Of a stretch of 64,000 nucleotides of DNA, positions 10,746-20,600 are shown one piece after another. A program made the position numbers and the translations under genes. Where the stretch lies: contig JAAALK010000286.1 in the NCBI GenBank assembly GCA_019279435.1, forward strand, positions 25,749,931 through 25,813,930, in the 5' to 3' direction. Source of the DNA: Zizania palustris (lineage: Eukaryota > Streptophyta > Magnoliopsida > Poales > Poaceae). The notes under the pieces were generated by a model, which was given only the letters and a program-made list of their open reading frames with translations, searched no databases and was not told where the DNA came from. How positions within the stretch are numbered: the stretch's first letter is position 1; each line of letters opens with the position of its first letter.

Positions 10746-11240
10746 TGTTGGGGGAAAATATCTCATCTTCGGGGTTATTGCCAAAGCAGCATAAAGACAG
10801 CCAACCAGTTCGAAGATTGTCCGAAGATCATCTTCGAAGATGCTCAGAACCCTGTTCGAAGCCCGAAGACAGGCACAGGTTCGAAGTATGTCTTCGAACT
10901 AAAGCCCTTCAAGATCTTTTCTGCCAGCTAAGATGGAAGACTTATCTTCTTTCTTATTAGATTAGTCTTTTACCATTTTAGCCCTATTAAGGAAACTGAA
11001 TAGTTTCCTTAATGTCGGTTGTAATAGAGGGGTAAATAGGTCTTTTCCTTAATGTTTAGGCCTATAAATACCCCCCATTTCACCCTGTAATAGGGACCGA
11101 ATACAAGTGATTCAATACACACTTTCGAACTATTCTAAGCTATTATCCTTTCGGAGGCTTAGAACAGTTTGCTTCACAAACACTTCGTTTGTTAGTTTCT
11201 TTTCTACAGAAACCTGTTAGCGTAATCTTTTACGCCAACA
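10746..11240 (+). repeat. 5' LTR of TAT-B (495 bp)
   Basis: It runs from TGTTGGGGGAAAATATCTC to TTTACGCCAACA. A cluster of TTCGAA and CGAAGAT palindromes fills 10808-10900, including the perfect 14-bp CATCTTCGAAGATG at 10829-10842. TATA box at 11063-11070. The three differences from the 3' LTR lie near 10996, 11087 and 11222. Confidence 0.95.
11063..11070 (+). promoter_or_regulatory. LTR TATA box (TAT-B)
   Basis: TATAAATA sits in GGCCTATAAATACCCCCC and is preserved in the 3' LTR (22023-22030) and in the diverged TAT-A LTR (37879-37886). This is the likely core promoter for genomic RNA. Confidence 0.75.
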
Positions 11241-11242
11241 GT

Positions 11243-11260
11243 TGGCGCCGTCCGTGGGGA
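11243..11260 (+). other. Primer-binding site of TAT-B
   Basis: TGGCGCCGTCCGTGGGGA begins two bases after the LTR. Its first nine bases fit the 3' end of plant tRNA-Asp; the tRNA identity is inferred from memory of that tail. Tat-type elements typically have a TGGCGCCGTC-type site here. Confidence 0.7.
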
Positions 11261-11302
11261 ACTTAGTCCAAAAAACTTCGTTCTCTACCAACTTCTTACA
11301 TC

Positions 11303-14300
11303 ATGCCTCCTAAGCGGAGCGCACCTCGCAATCCCACTCGGAGGTCCTCTCGGATCTCCGGAGAGATACCCTTCGACACAGTCGAAGTCGGAGGGTCTTC
11401 GACTATCCCTCCACCTCAAACTCCGCAAGGGGCTTCTATCCCTCGAGGATACGAAACCTCTCCGCCAACCCCTTCCATACTCCGACCGTCCGGAGTTATT
11501 CCACCACCCTCCATCCCGATTCGAACTGATCATACCAGTTCTCAAGACCCGGAAGGTCCTTCCGGAGGAGATGAAGATAGCCTTGGAGACATGGCCACTC
11601 AAATGGCCAACCTTCAAGCTGAGGTAGCGAGGTGGCGACAAGAGGCTGCGAACAGGCTTCGCTCTCAAGCCACCCCAGCTATCCCCGAAGTGCCCGAAGA
11701 CGATGATCTTGGTTATCCCGAAGCCCCGGAGAACGCCTCTTATGATAATGAATCTCCGTTGCATCCTGAGCTGCAGAAGGTTCGCTTCGATCCAAAGTTG
11801 AAAACTTCGAAGCTTTGTAAGTATGCCGGAGATGAAGATCCCGGAGAGTTCGCGCGTTCTTATGCCCTAGCGATTGAGGCTAGCGGCGGAGACAGAGATA
11901 CTATGGCGAAGTGCTTCCCGTTAGCCCTTCAAGGAGTGGCGTTGAGATGGTTCTGGTCTTTAAAGCCAGGATCAATCAATTCGTGGTCACAGTTGAAGAG
12001 GAAGTTTATAAGTAACTTTCAGGGCACCTTCGTGCCTCCCATGTCAACAGGAAGCCTTTTCCAAGTGAAACAGCTCCCCGGAGAAACATTGAGGCAGTAC
12101 TTCAAGCGCTTCGCTCACACGAAGTCGCAAATTCGGGGGCTGTCCACATCCTCAGTGGTTGATGCGGCTCGGGAAGGCGTCAGTCATAAAGGCCTTCTGG
12201 ATAAACTGCATCGGAAGAGCATCACCACAGTATCACAGCTGATGTCATACTTCGAGGAGTATGCGAGGTCAGAAGAGGGTTGGCTTCGGAGGACTGCTGC
12301 TGCTTCAACGGTATTGCAAGAAGTTAAAACAGAGGTGAAGACTTCGGCACAGCCGCAAGAACCAGTCTTCGAAGCGCAGCATGATCGAAGAAGAGGGCAA
12401 AAGCACCCTCGCTCTGAAGTCTTGAACATTGCACCCCCACAGAAGTTTGCACCAAGAGCTCCACAGTCTGCGGGGAACAAGTCCAGCGGCTGGAGGCCGC
12501 CAGGGAAAATGGCTGGCAAGGGCCAGACCCTTTTTTGCTGTATTCATGGAGAGAATCGAAGCCATGCAACTGACACTTGCAAGGCTATCCTTACCCTAAG
12601 GGGAGAATACTTGGAAAGAACTTCGGGTCGAGGCAGTACCGACCGAAGTCCAGCAGCAGCGCGCCCAGACCCGGTCCAGGCTGTGGCGCGGATAGAAAAT
12701 TTTGATGCTGCAAGGCACCCTCCGGTGGCCAATGTTATGCCACCTCCGAAGCAAGAAGAAGGGCAAGATAGAGGAAAGAGAGTAGTTCTCCCTATCTCCG
12801 GAGGAGGTACCCTCGGAAGCATGTCCAAGAGACAGCGAAGAGAGTACGTTCGGGAGGTAGGCCATATTGGGACTTCGTCATCTGCAGCTGCAATGCCGGA
12901 GTGGTCTCATGTTCCAATATCTTTCTCTGCGGAGGATGCAGCTGGTATTAAGTTCCCGCATGCAGATCCATTGGTTATCACTGCTGATATTGCAGGGACT
13001 GAAGTCCGAAGGGTGCTAATTGACGGAGGTAGCTCGGCAGACATCATTTTTGTGCAAGCCTTCGATCAGTTATGCATTTCCCGGAAGCATCTCCTCCCAG
13101 CGGCTCGTCCTCTGCAAGGCTTTGCAGGACCTCCGCTTGATGCACTTGGCCAGATAGGCTTGGAAGTAACCTTCGGAGAAGGTTTACTAGCCCGAACTGA
13201 AGAAGTTATCTTTGATGTGGTAGATGCCCCGTACGCTTATAATGTCATCTTCGGACGGGGCATGTTGAATCAGTTCGGAGCTGTGGCGCATCACAACTAC
13301 TTGTGCATGAAGATGCCCACACAAGCAGGAGTCCTAACAATCTTCGGAGATCAAGCCATGGCTCGGAGGGCAGAATATGGTCATGGTCCTCCTCTCGATC
13401 CGAGGCAAGTAAATAGTGTCCAAGATAATGAAGAAATTTTTTCAGCCTCCTCCGAAGCTTCGAAGAAGTCGTTTCCGAGACCAAGTCCCGAAGGAGAGAT
13501 TGCAACGAAGATCATTGTTAAAGATGGTAAAGAATACACTTTTCAATTTGGTAAAGATTTACCTCCTGAAGTTGCAACCTCCTTGGAAAAAGTCGTGGAA
13601 GAAAATTTGGATGTCTTCGCTTGGTCTGACGAAGATATCACTGGAGTCGATCGGGATATTATTGAGCACAGTTTGCTTGTAAACCCGAAGGCCCGGCCTG
13701 TTCGACAAGGGCTCCGGAAGATGTCCGCAGAGAGAGCTGCTCTAGCTAAGGACGAAGTTGAAAAACTGTTGAAGGCTGGGATTATCAGAGAAGTAGCCCA
13801 TACAGAATGGTTAGCGAACCCAGTCTTCGTCAGGAAGAAGTCTTCCTGGAAGTGGCGCATGTGCATTGATTTCACATCTCTGAATAAAGCGTGCCCACGT
13901 GACCCCTACCCCATGCCCCTAATTGATCAACTAGTTGACTCCACTGCAGGTTCGGAGTTACTAAGCTTCCTTGACGCGTATTCTGGTTATCATCAAATAT
14001 GGTTGAAGCGCGAAGATGAAATCAAGACGAGCTTTGTAACTCCTTCGGGAGTCTTCTGCTATGTAAGAATGCCCTTCGGCCTAAGAAATGCCGGGGATAC
14101 TTTTTCAAGATTAGTTGCTAAGGCTCTAGGTCATCAACTAGGCCGCAATGTGGAGGCCTATATGGATGATATTGTAATAAAGAGTGCTTTAAAGCACCAA
14201 CATAGCCTAGACTTAGCAGAAACATTCAATAGCCTTCGGGCATGTGGGATCCGTCTTAACCCCGAAAAATGTATATTCGGAGCTAAGGCTGGAAAGTTGT

Positions 14301-16696
14301 TAGGGTACTTAGTTTCAAGCAGGGGAATTGAAGCTAGCCCTACTCAAATAACTGCGCTGCAGAAGATGGCTCCTACGGAGAATTTAAAGCAAGTGCAAAA
14401 GCTGACTGGACGTCTGGCCGCACTTAGCAGGTTTTTATCAAGGTCTGCGGAGAGGAGCTTGCCAATATTTAAAGCTTTGAAAGGGTCCGAAGATTTTGCA
14501 TGGACACCGAAGTGTCAGAAAAGCTTCGAAGATATTAAAGATTATCTCATCAATCTTGCTACACTCACGGTGCCTATTGCGGACGAAACCCTACTCCTGT
14601 ATCTTGCAGCTACAGGTTCAGCTGTCAGCGCAGTCCTTGTCAGAGAAGCGGATATCAATGGGAAGTTGGTCCAAAATCCTGTCTATTTTGTATCCGAAGC
14701 ATTGTCAGGAGCGAAGACAAGATACTCCGAACTTGAGAAGTTCGTTTATGCTCTGATAATGGCTTCGAGGAAGCTAAGACATTATTTTTTGGCTCATAAT
14801 GTAATTGTACCAACTTCGTATCCTTTAGGAGATATGCTCCGAAGCAAAGATTCCACTGGAAGGATTGGAAAGTGGGCAGTAGAGCTAGCACCCTTCGGCA
14901 TATCTTTCCTGGCAAGGACAGCTATCAAATCTCAAGTCCTAGCAGACTTCGTAGCAGAGTGGACTCCACCTGCGAAGTTGACTCCAGAGAAATCAGATGA
15001 CGGAGTTTGGATTATTTACTCTGATGGGGCTTTCCAAGCATCCGGAGCAGGCATTGGGGCAGTATTGATTTCACCGTCAGGGCAAAGAGCAATGTACTCC
15101 GCAAGACTCAACTTTAAGTCTACCAATAATATAGCGGAGTACGAAGGGATTTTATTGGGACTCCGGAAAGCACGTGCTCTAGGGGCTACAAGGATAATTA
15201 TAAAAACAGATTCTCAGATAGTAGCAGGGCACGTAGACAAAAGTTTTCAAGTCCGACATCCACAGCTTGCAAAGTATTTAGAAGAAATCCGCAAGATTGA
15301 AGCACACTTCAAGGGTATTTCCATTCGGAGTATACCAAGAGCTGAAAACGTGCAAGCGGACATTTTAGCGAAGGCTGCAGCCGGAGCTGTGGATGTGCCT
15401 GACGAAGCTTTCTATGAGGAGCTCAATGTACCTTCAGTGCCACAAATTGCCTCTGCGGAGATTCTTTGCATTCCTAGTGCAGATTGGAAAGATTCGATCA
15501 TAGAACTCTTGCAAGGAGGAACAAATTTGCCCGAAGAGCCCCAATTGTCAAGATTAAAGCTCAGAGCAAGAAACTATCAGTTAATCAACGGTATATTATA
15601 CAAGGCCGGAGTATGTTCCCCTCTACGCCGATGTATATCTCAAGCCGAAGGCCAAGAAATTCTTCGAGAAATTCACGAAGGCCTTTGTGGAAGCCATTTA
15701 GCCCCTAGAGCTCTGGCAGGAAAAACACTTCGCCAGGGGCTTTATTGGCCCACAATAACAGCTGATGCGGAGAGCTTGGTCCGCACTTGTCAAGGATGCC
15801 AGTGGATGGGTCGACGGAGTCATCGCCCATCAACAGCTCTTCAAGTCATTGCTCCGGTATGGCCTATGGCCAGATGGGGTATGGATCTAATTGGTCCCTT
15901 TCCGTTAGCAAAGGGAAATCTGAAGTTCGTAGTGGTAGCTATTGAATATTTTTCTAAGTGGGTAGAAGCAGAGCCCTTAACAGCTATCACTTCGAACAAT
16001 GTACCGAAATTCTTCTGGAAGAACATTATTTGCCGGTTCGGAGTGCCTAGATATCTCACAGTTGATAATGGAACACAGTTCGACGCAGAACCCTTCAGGA
16101 AGTTTTGCGAAGACCTAGGCATTCAACTATGTTTTGCTGCAGTGAGACATCCTCAGTCGAATGGAGCCGTAGAGCGAGCCAATGGAAATATTTTATCAGG
16201 GCTAAATCGAAGAATAGTAGGATTATCAAAGGGACTGTGGACCGAAGAGCTTCCAAAGATTCTGTGGTCCATTCGGACTACGCAAACAAGGTCCACAGGT
16301 TTTACTCCGTTCAGACTACTATTCGGAGATGAAGCTATGACTCCAACGGAGCTCAAAGGGGGGTCATTTCGCAGCACCGAACCGGACATCGAAGAAGAAA
16401 GACAAGCTTCGTTAGATTTGTCAGAAGAAACAAGACTTCGGGCTGTAGCTAATTTATCAAAGTATCATCAGCAGACGAAGACTTGGTATGACCCAAAGGT
16501 TAAGCTCAGCGAGTTAAGGCCGGGTCATCTTGTTCTACGAAGCATTATAGCACCAGGGAAGTTAGGCAATAAATGGGAAGGTCCATATCTAATTGTCCGC
16601 TCAGGGCGCCCTGGTTCATTTAAATTAGCTAATTTAGAAGGTGAAGAGTTAGCACATACTTGGCATGCGGAGCACCTAAAGCGATACTTCGCATAA
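11303..16696 (+). CDS. gag-pol: Tat-type Gag-Pol polyprotein with two RNase H domains (TAT-B)
   Basis: One uninterrupted 1797-aa frame starts at an ATG about 60 nt after the LTR. Gag: the retrotransposon Gag block (LQGVALRWFWSLKPGSI) lies near residues 210-240, and a Cys/His stretch (CCIHGENRSHATDTC) replaces a canonical knuckle near 412. Protease: LIDGGSSADII near 572, with D-G-G rather than D-S/T-G. RT: about 780-1000, FLDAYSGYHQ and catalytic YMDD near 952. RT-linked RNase H: about 1090-1190. Second, archaeal-type RNase H: about 1235-1370, with YSDGAF, NIAEYEG, KTDSQIV and NVQADILAK. Integrase: about 1450-1690, with HxxxCxxC zinc region, GMDLIGPF, VDNGTQF and NGAVERANG. The C-terminus ends HLKRYFA. 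The RT carries NAGDTF where TAT-A reads NAGATF. Everything needed for copying and integration appears present. Confidence 0.95.
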   Translation: MPPKRSAPRNPTRRSSRISGEIPFDTVEVGGSSTIPPPQTPQGASIPRGYETSPPTPSILRPSGVIPPPSIPIRTDHTSSQDPEGPSGGDEDSLGDMATQMANLQAEVARWRQEAANRLRSQATPAIPEVPEDDDLGYPEAPENASYDNESPLHPELQKVRFDPKLKTSKLCKYAGDEDPGEFARSYALAIEASGGDRDTMAKCFPLALQGVALRWFWSLKPGSINSWSQLKRKFISNFQGTFVPPMSTGSLFQVKQLPGETLRQYFKRFAHTKSQIRGLSTSSVVDAAREGVSHKGLLDKLHRKSITTVSQLMSYFEEYARSEEGWLRRTAAASTVLQEVKTEVKTSAQPQEPVFEAQHDRRRGQKHPRSEVLNIAPPQKFAPRAPQSAGNKSSGWRPPGKMAGKGQTLFCCIHGENRSHATDTCKAILTLRGEYLERTSGRGSTDRSPAAARPDPVQAVARIENFDAARHPPVANVMPPPKQEEGQDRGKRVVLPISGGGTLGSMSKRQRREYVREVGHIGTSSSAAAMPEWSHVPISFSAEDAAGIKFPHADPLVITADIAGTEVRRVLIDGGSSADIIFVQAFDQLCISRKHLLPAARPLQGFAGPPLDALGQIGLEVTFGEGLLARTEEVIFDVVDAPYAYNVIFGRGMLNQFGAVAHHNYLCMKMPTQAGVLTIFGDQAMARRAEYGHGPPLDPRQVNSVQDNEEIFSASSEASKKSFPRPSPEGEIATKIIVKDGKEYTFQFGKDLPPEVATSLEKVVEENLDVFAWSDEDITGVDRDIIEHSLLVNPKARPVRQGLRKMSAERAALAKDEVEKLLKAGIIREVAHTEWLANPVFVRKKSSWKWRMCIDFTSLNKACPRDPYPMPLIDQLVDSTAGSELLSFLDAYSGYHQIWLKREDEIKTSFVTPSGVFCYVRMPFGLRNAGDTFSRLVAKALGHQLGRNVEAYMDDIVIKSALKHQHSLDLAETFNSLRACGIRLNPEKCIFGAKAGKLLGYLVSSRGIEASPTQITALQKMAPTENLKQVQKLTGRLAALSRFLSRSAERSLPIFKALKGSEDFAWTPKCQKSFEDIKDYLINLATLTVPIADETLLLYLAATGSAVSAVLVREADINGKLVQNPVYFVSEALSGAKTRYSELEKFVYALIMASRKLRHYFLAHNVIVPTSYPLGDMLRSKDSTGRIGKWAVELAPFGISFLARTAIKSQVLADFVAEWTPPAKLTPEKSDDGVWIIYSDGAFQASGAGIGAVLISPSGQRAMYSARLNFKSTNNIAEYEGILLGLRKARALGATRIIIKTDSQIVAGHVDKSFQVRHPQLAKYLEEIRKIEAHFKGISIRSIPRAENVQADILAKAAAGAVDVPDEAFYEELNVPSVPQIASAEILCIPSADWKDSIIELLQGGTNLPEEPQLSRLKLRARNYQLINGILYKAGVCSPLRRCISQAEGQEILREIHEGLCGSHLAPRALAGKTLRQGLYWPTITADAESLVRTCQGCQWMGRRSHRPSTALQVIAPVWPMARWGMDLIGPFPLAKGNLKFVVVAIEYFSKWVEAEPLTAITSNNVPKFFWKNIICRFGVPRYLTVDNGTQFDAEPFRKFCEDLGIQLCFAAVRHPQSNGAVERANGNILSGLNRRIVGLSKGLWTEELPKILWSIRTTQTRSTGFTPFRLLFGDEAMTPTELKGGSFRSTEPDIEEERQASLDLSEETRLRAVANLSKYHQQTKTWYDPKVKLSELRPGHLVLRSIIAPGKLGNKWEGPYLIVRSGRPGSFKLANLEGEELAHTWHAEHLKRYFA

Positions 16697-16927
16697 GGGC
16701 TCCTTGTAATTCGCTTGTAATCACCTCTAAATTAATAAAGCATACACCCTGATAGTTGCCTTCCCCTCATAAACTCCCAGCTTCCCGAGCGGACGCGCTG
16801 GAACCGTGGGGTCGACCGAGAGGGAAGTGTCATTAAGCTGGGCTGTATTTCCGGACTTCGTACCCATAAAGTCGAAGCCTCCGGTGTGGTGGCTGAAATC
16901 CATCCGGAGCCTAGGCCACGGCTTGTA
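16697..16927 (+). other. Spacer after TAT-B pol
   Basis: No coding signal is seen. TAATAAAG about 35 nt after the pol stop resembles a plant polyadenylation signal, and TAT-A has AATAAATAAAG at the same place (about 25713). Whether some sense transcripts end here is unknown. Confidence 0.4.
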
Positions 16928-17258
16928 GGCATCCGTAAAAGAGCCAATACCACATTATACGGAGTCCAAGCCATTGGCTGGTAGACTTCCGTAAAAAGAG
17001 CCGAAGGTGGCCAAAATCTGCGGAGTCCAAGCTGCAGCTTGCAGACATCCGTAAAAAGAGCCGAAGGTGGCCAAATTCTGCGAAGTCCAAGCCATTGGCT
17101 GGTAGACTTCTGCAAAAATAGCCGAAGGTGGCTACAATTATACGGAGTCCAAGCCATTGGCTGGTAGACATCCGTAAAAAGAGCCGAAGGTGGCCAAATT
17201 CTGCGAAGTCCAAGCCATTGGCTGGTAGACTTCTGCACAAATAGCCGAAGGTGGCTAA
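16928..17258 (+). repeat. Tandem repeat of a ~60-bp unit, about 5.5 copies (TAT-B)
   Basis: Units begin TCCGTAAAAAGAGCCGAAGG or TCTGCAAAAATAGCCG and end CATTGGCTGGTAGAC. Starts are near 16928, 16988, 17048, 17109, 17171 and 17232. The units starting at 17048 and 17171 read identically, and those at 17109 and 17232 share the TCTGC variant, so the last copies form a ~122-bp higher-order dimer. Open frames across the array on the minus strand are a by-product of the periodicity. Tandem arrays in the 3' region are a known feature of Tat elements. Confidence 0.93.
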
Positions 17259-17621
17259 AGCAAAACAGCATTTGAGCCATGAGCTTCGAATGTCTGTTCA
17301 TATAAGTCCAAAGCGACAAATTTCTTAAGACACTAAAGTGTCCTGAAAGTTATCTCAATTGATTTCTTTCGTTAAACAAAGGTACCAAGTTACCATTCTT
17401 CTGACTACAAAAAGTCGAAGGCATTTCATAAGATTTCAAAAGATCTTTAAATGACAGAGGGGCTCCGAACCCCCAAAAAATTGTACTCCGAAGTTTTTTC
17501 TTTGCGCATAACCATCTTTGAATACAGTTCGAAGTTGCTTATACCCAAAGAGGGGCTAGTAAATATGGAGACAATTTTAAATCGGCATTCATTATTGAAA
17601 TAAATGTATTTACAGATTACA
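17259..17621 (+). other. Non-coding spacer between repeat array and antisense gene (TAT-B)
   Basis: No ORF of interest. On the minus strand, just downstream of the antisense stop codon, the sequence is A/T-rich with TGTAA motifs and AATAATGAATG near 17590-17600. This could serve as the antisense gene's polyadenylation region; no signal is canonical enough to be sure. Confidence 0.4.
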
Positions 17622-20600
17622 TTATGAAAAATTGGTATCTATACCAAGAAGGAATTGGAGACCTCTTCGGTCCCGAGAGCTAGGGGTGGAACGACTAGTT
17701 CCAACATCGGAAGTTCTAAGAACTTTACGTTTAACTCTCTTCCTCCCCTTCGAAGCTCTAAAATCCTTCTGTTCTTGTTGAAGCTCGGCCCAAGTTCGAA
17801 GCCGCTCGGGGCTCCTTTCCCAGCTCCTAAGATCTTCAGATCTTTTATTTTGGGCTTCACCTTCGTCTTCAGACCAATTAGTGTCTTCAGAAGACAAGGT
17901 GTTTGCGTCAACCTCTTTATCTTCCTCTTTAATATAAGACAATACGTCTTTGATTACTTCGGGCGCAATTACGCCGGAGTCATCTCGAGGAATAAGAAAT
18001 CGAGGACGCTTATAACTTTTTAGAAGTTCGAAGGTATTCCACAATGAGCGAAGTTCGCTGTTAAGCTCTAACACAAGAGGCAAAGCCTAAAAAATATGAC
18101 AAACAAGACTTTCATTGATAAATGTTTACAAGCATGAGCTTTACATAATCAAAAAATCCTAAGTAATTCCTAAACCTGCGGGTTCGAAGGAGGCTGACTG
18201 CTCGAAGCTTGACTCCGAACTTGCTTCTGGCGTTGACCTTCATCAATCCAAGCCTTGATCGCAGATCGACCTTCGGCTCTCCATGAAGTTTGAAAGGCTC
18301 GCCAGGCGGCAGTCACGCCTTCGGAAGGAGTCAAAAGTCTCGCGTCGTCGAAGATGATGGAGCCCTCTGCGCTCGGAGTAATTATTCGGCCCAAATCCTC
18401 ATAGTAACGAAGTAATCCAAGGGCAGACACTTGTCCGGAGAGTTCTCCATAACGCATGCCTGCCGTCTTCATTTGCTTCGTTGCTCCTTGGATCCTCTTT
18501 AACCGGCGCAGCAGAGTCACATTGTCATCCGAAGGTAGTGATCCCGTAGTACCGAAGTACTCCAAGACACCTAGCATCTGCTCGATGACCTCCGAAGCCA
18601 CCTTCTCAGACTTGAGTTTTTCCTCAATAAGTGCATCCTTGGCCGAAGTTGTTTCTGCTAGAACTCCAGAAATTCTAGCATTCTCCGTAGTCAAAGTATT
18701 CTTTTGAGTCAGGAGTTGGCCAGCCTCTTCTTGGAGTCTCACAAGTTCGGACCCCTTAGCAGCATCCTCCTTCCGTAGTCTTTCAACTTCTGCTCGAAGC
18801 ACAATTCTTTCTACTTCGAGCTCTTTCTTCGCAGCCTCCAAGCTTTGCCTAGCCCTTCGCTCTGCTAGTATTATATTATCCATCTGAGCTACTCGACCTT
18901 CGGAGAAGTTAAAATTTCTTTGAAGAGCTTCGTTCTCTTCCCGAAGTTGAGCAATTTCATTTTCGCTCGATAAAGCCGCAGCGCGGGCTAAGACTGCTTG
19001 CTAAGAAAAAAGAAAAACTGAAATAAGAAATTATTCATATATAATTTGCTATTTGGTTCGAAGATGCTTTATACCTGATAAGCTGCTCTTTCTACAGCAA
19101 GGTTAAGCTCCGAGCCCTTCGCTCTGCTTAAAAGGGCTACCAGTTCTGTTTCCCCGACTTTGCGACTGGCTTGACCCAAAGGTTTAACCAAAGTCCCAAG
19201 TCCGGTTTTCTCCTCCAAAAAAGGAGTTATGAGAGGAAGCATTACTGAAGCCTTCTAATCAGCTCTGCTTAGCGAAGGTCCGGAGAGTTCTTCCGAGGCC
19301 CTTGGAACTTCTGAAGATGGCCCCCCCTCAGTTGATTCACTTTCATCTGTTGACTCAGATGAAGTCGATCCTTGAGTAGGGAGAGGCTCTATGTGTCTTT
19401 TTCCTCTTCCAGGCCCTTGTTGAGTAACCTCCGGGTGTGGCTCCGAAGTTGTCGAAGGCCTTTGAATTGTATCTTTGTGAGATACTTCGACAACAGGAGG
19501 CTCTAAAAAAAACAAAAATATTATACATTGTATAATTTTGCATAAATTGATATGAATTATGCGAAATCTACCTTCGACATTCTCCGGGAGATCAAGCACT
19601 GGGCTGATCGGAGGATCAAAAGTGAAGTCATCATCTGACTCCGCAGTCAGGTTTTCCACTGTCGGAGCATCTCCGTGAGCAGTCCTTTCCTCCACAACCG
19701 AAGTTGTCGGAACCTCGACTTCATCTCCACCCATAGGGGCTTCGATTTGTTCTTCCTGGGTATCCGGAGCTCTTACTTCTTCGATGTTGGCTTGGGGCTC
19801 CGGTATACCTGCAGTATCTTCAATGTGAATACTTCGTTGAGCTGCATCTTCATCAATCAATTTCACTAATAATATACCTTCGTCTTCTTTAGAACCAGAG
19901 ATTGAGGTTCTTGAGCTTGAAGGCGCAGGATCCGAAGGTGCGAGATTTTTTGGCTTTCGAGCCACCTTCTTCACCGGAGTCTTTGTAGAGCTAGAAGCTC
20001 CAGCTTCAGCCACTCTTTTCTTGGGTCTTTTTTCCTGAGGCACCCAGTCCATCAGAGGGGGCGGAGTTAACTCCAACATTCCCCATACTCTGTTAAATCG
20101 CTCCCAACTTCCGACCAATTTGATTCGCCATTCTTTTTCCGACGGAGTTGGGGCACCCAGAATCTTCTCCGAAGCCCTTACAATTTGCTCTGAAGTAATA
20201 GGGGCTGAAGAAGCTAAAAAATAATTCGAGTTAGTCTTTCTTCGAAGTAAATATGTACAATGCATGTTGGTTTCGAAGTTACCTGCAGGGCTCGAAGTAT
20301 AATTGATCTTGCGAAGACCGCCTTCCGAGTCATCCTCGAAGACGATAGGCCAGTTGGCCATCAGCGGAGGAATTTGCAATCCGAGGAATTCTTCGGCTAA
20401 GTCCCGCATGCTTAACCTTCGGCTGATTTTCTGAAGCAAGTTGAGGCGAGCTTCGAGCTGGCCTTCGTCAGGTTGCACTAAGGCTTCCTTCCGGAATTGG
20501 ATTTCTTTGAGGGGCCCAGCCAGAGGACTGCTCGCTCCGACTTCGGCATAAAACCACCTCAGGACCCAATCGGTGTACCATCTAGCATTGATGGCCTTAG

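Noticed and set aside
16732..17319. 195-aa and 109-aa minus-strand frames over the 60-bp repeats
   Set aside because: They follow the repeat period, start and stop outside any conserved context, and have no counterpart in TAT-A.
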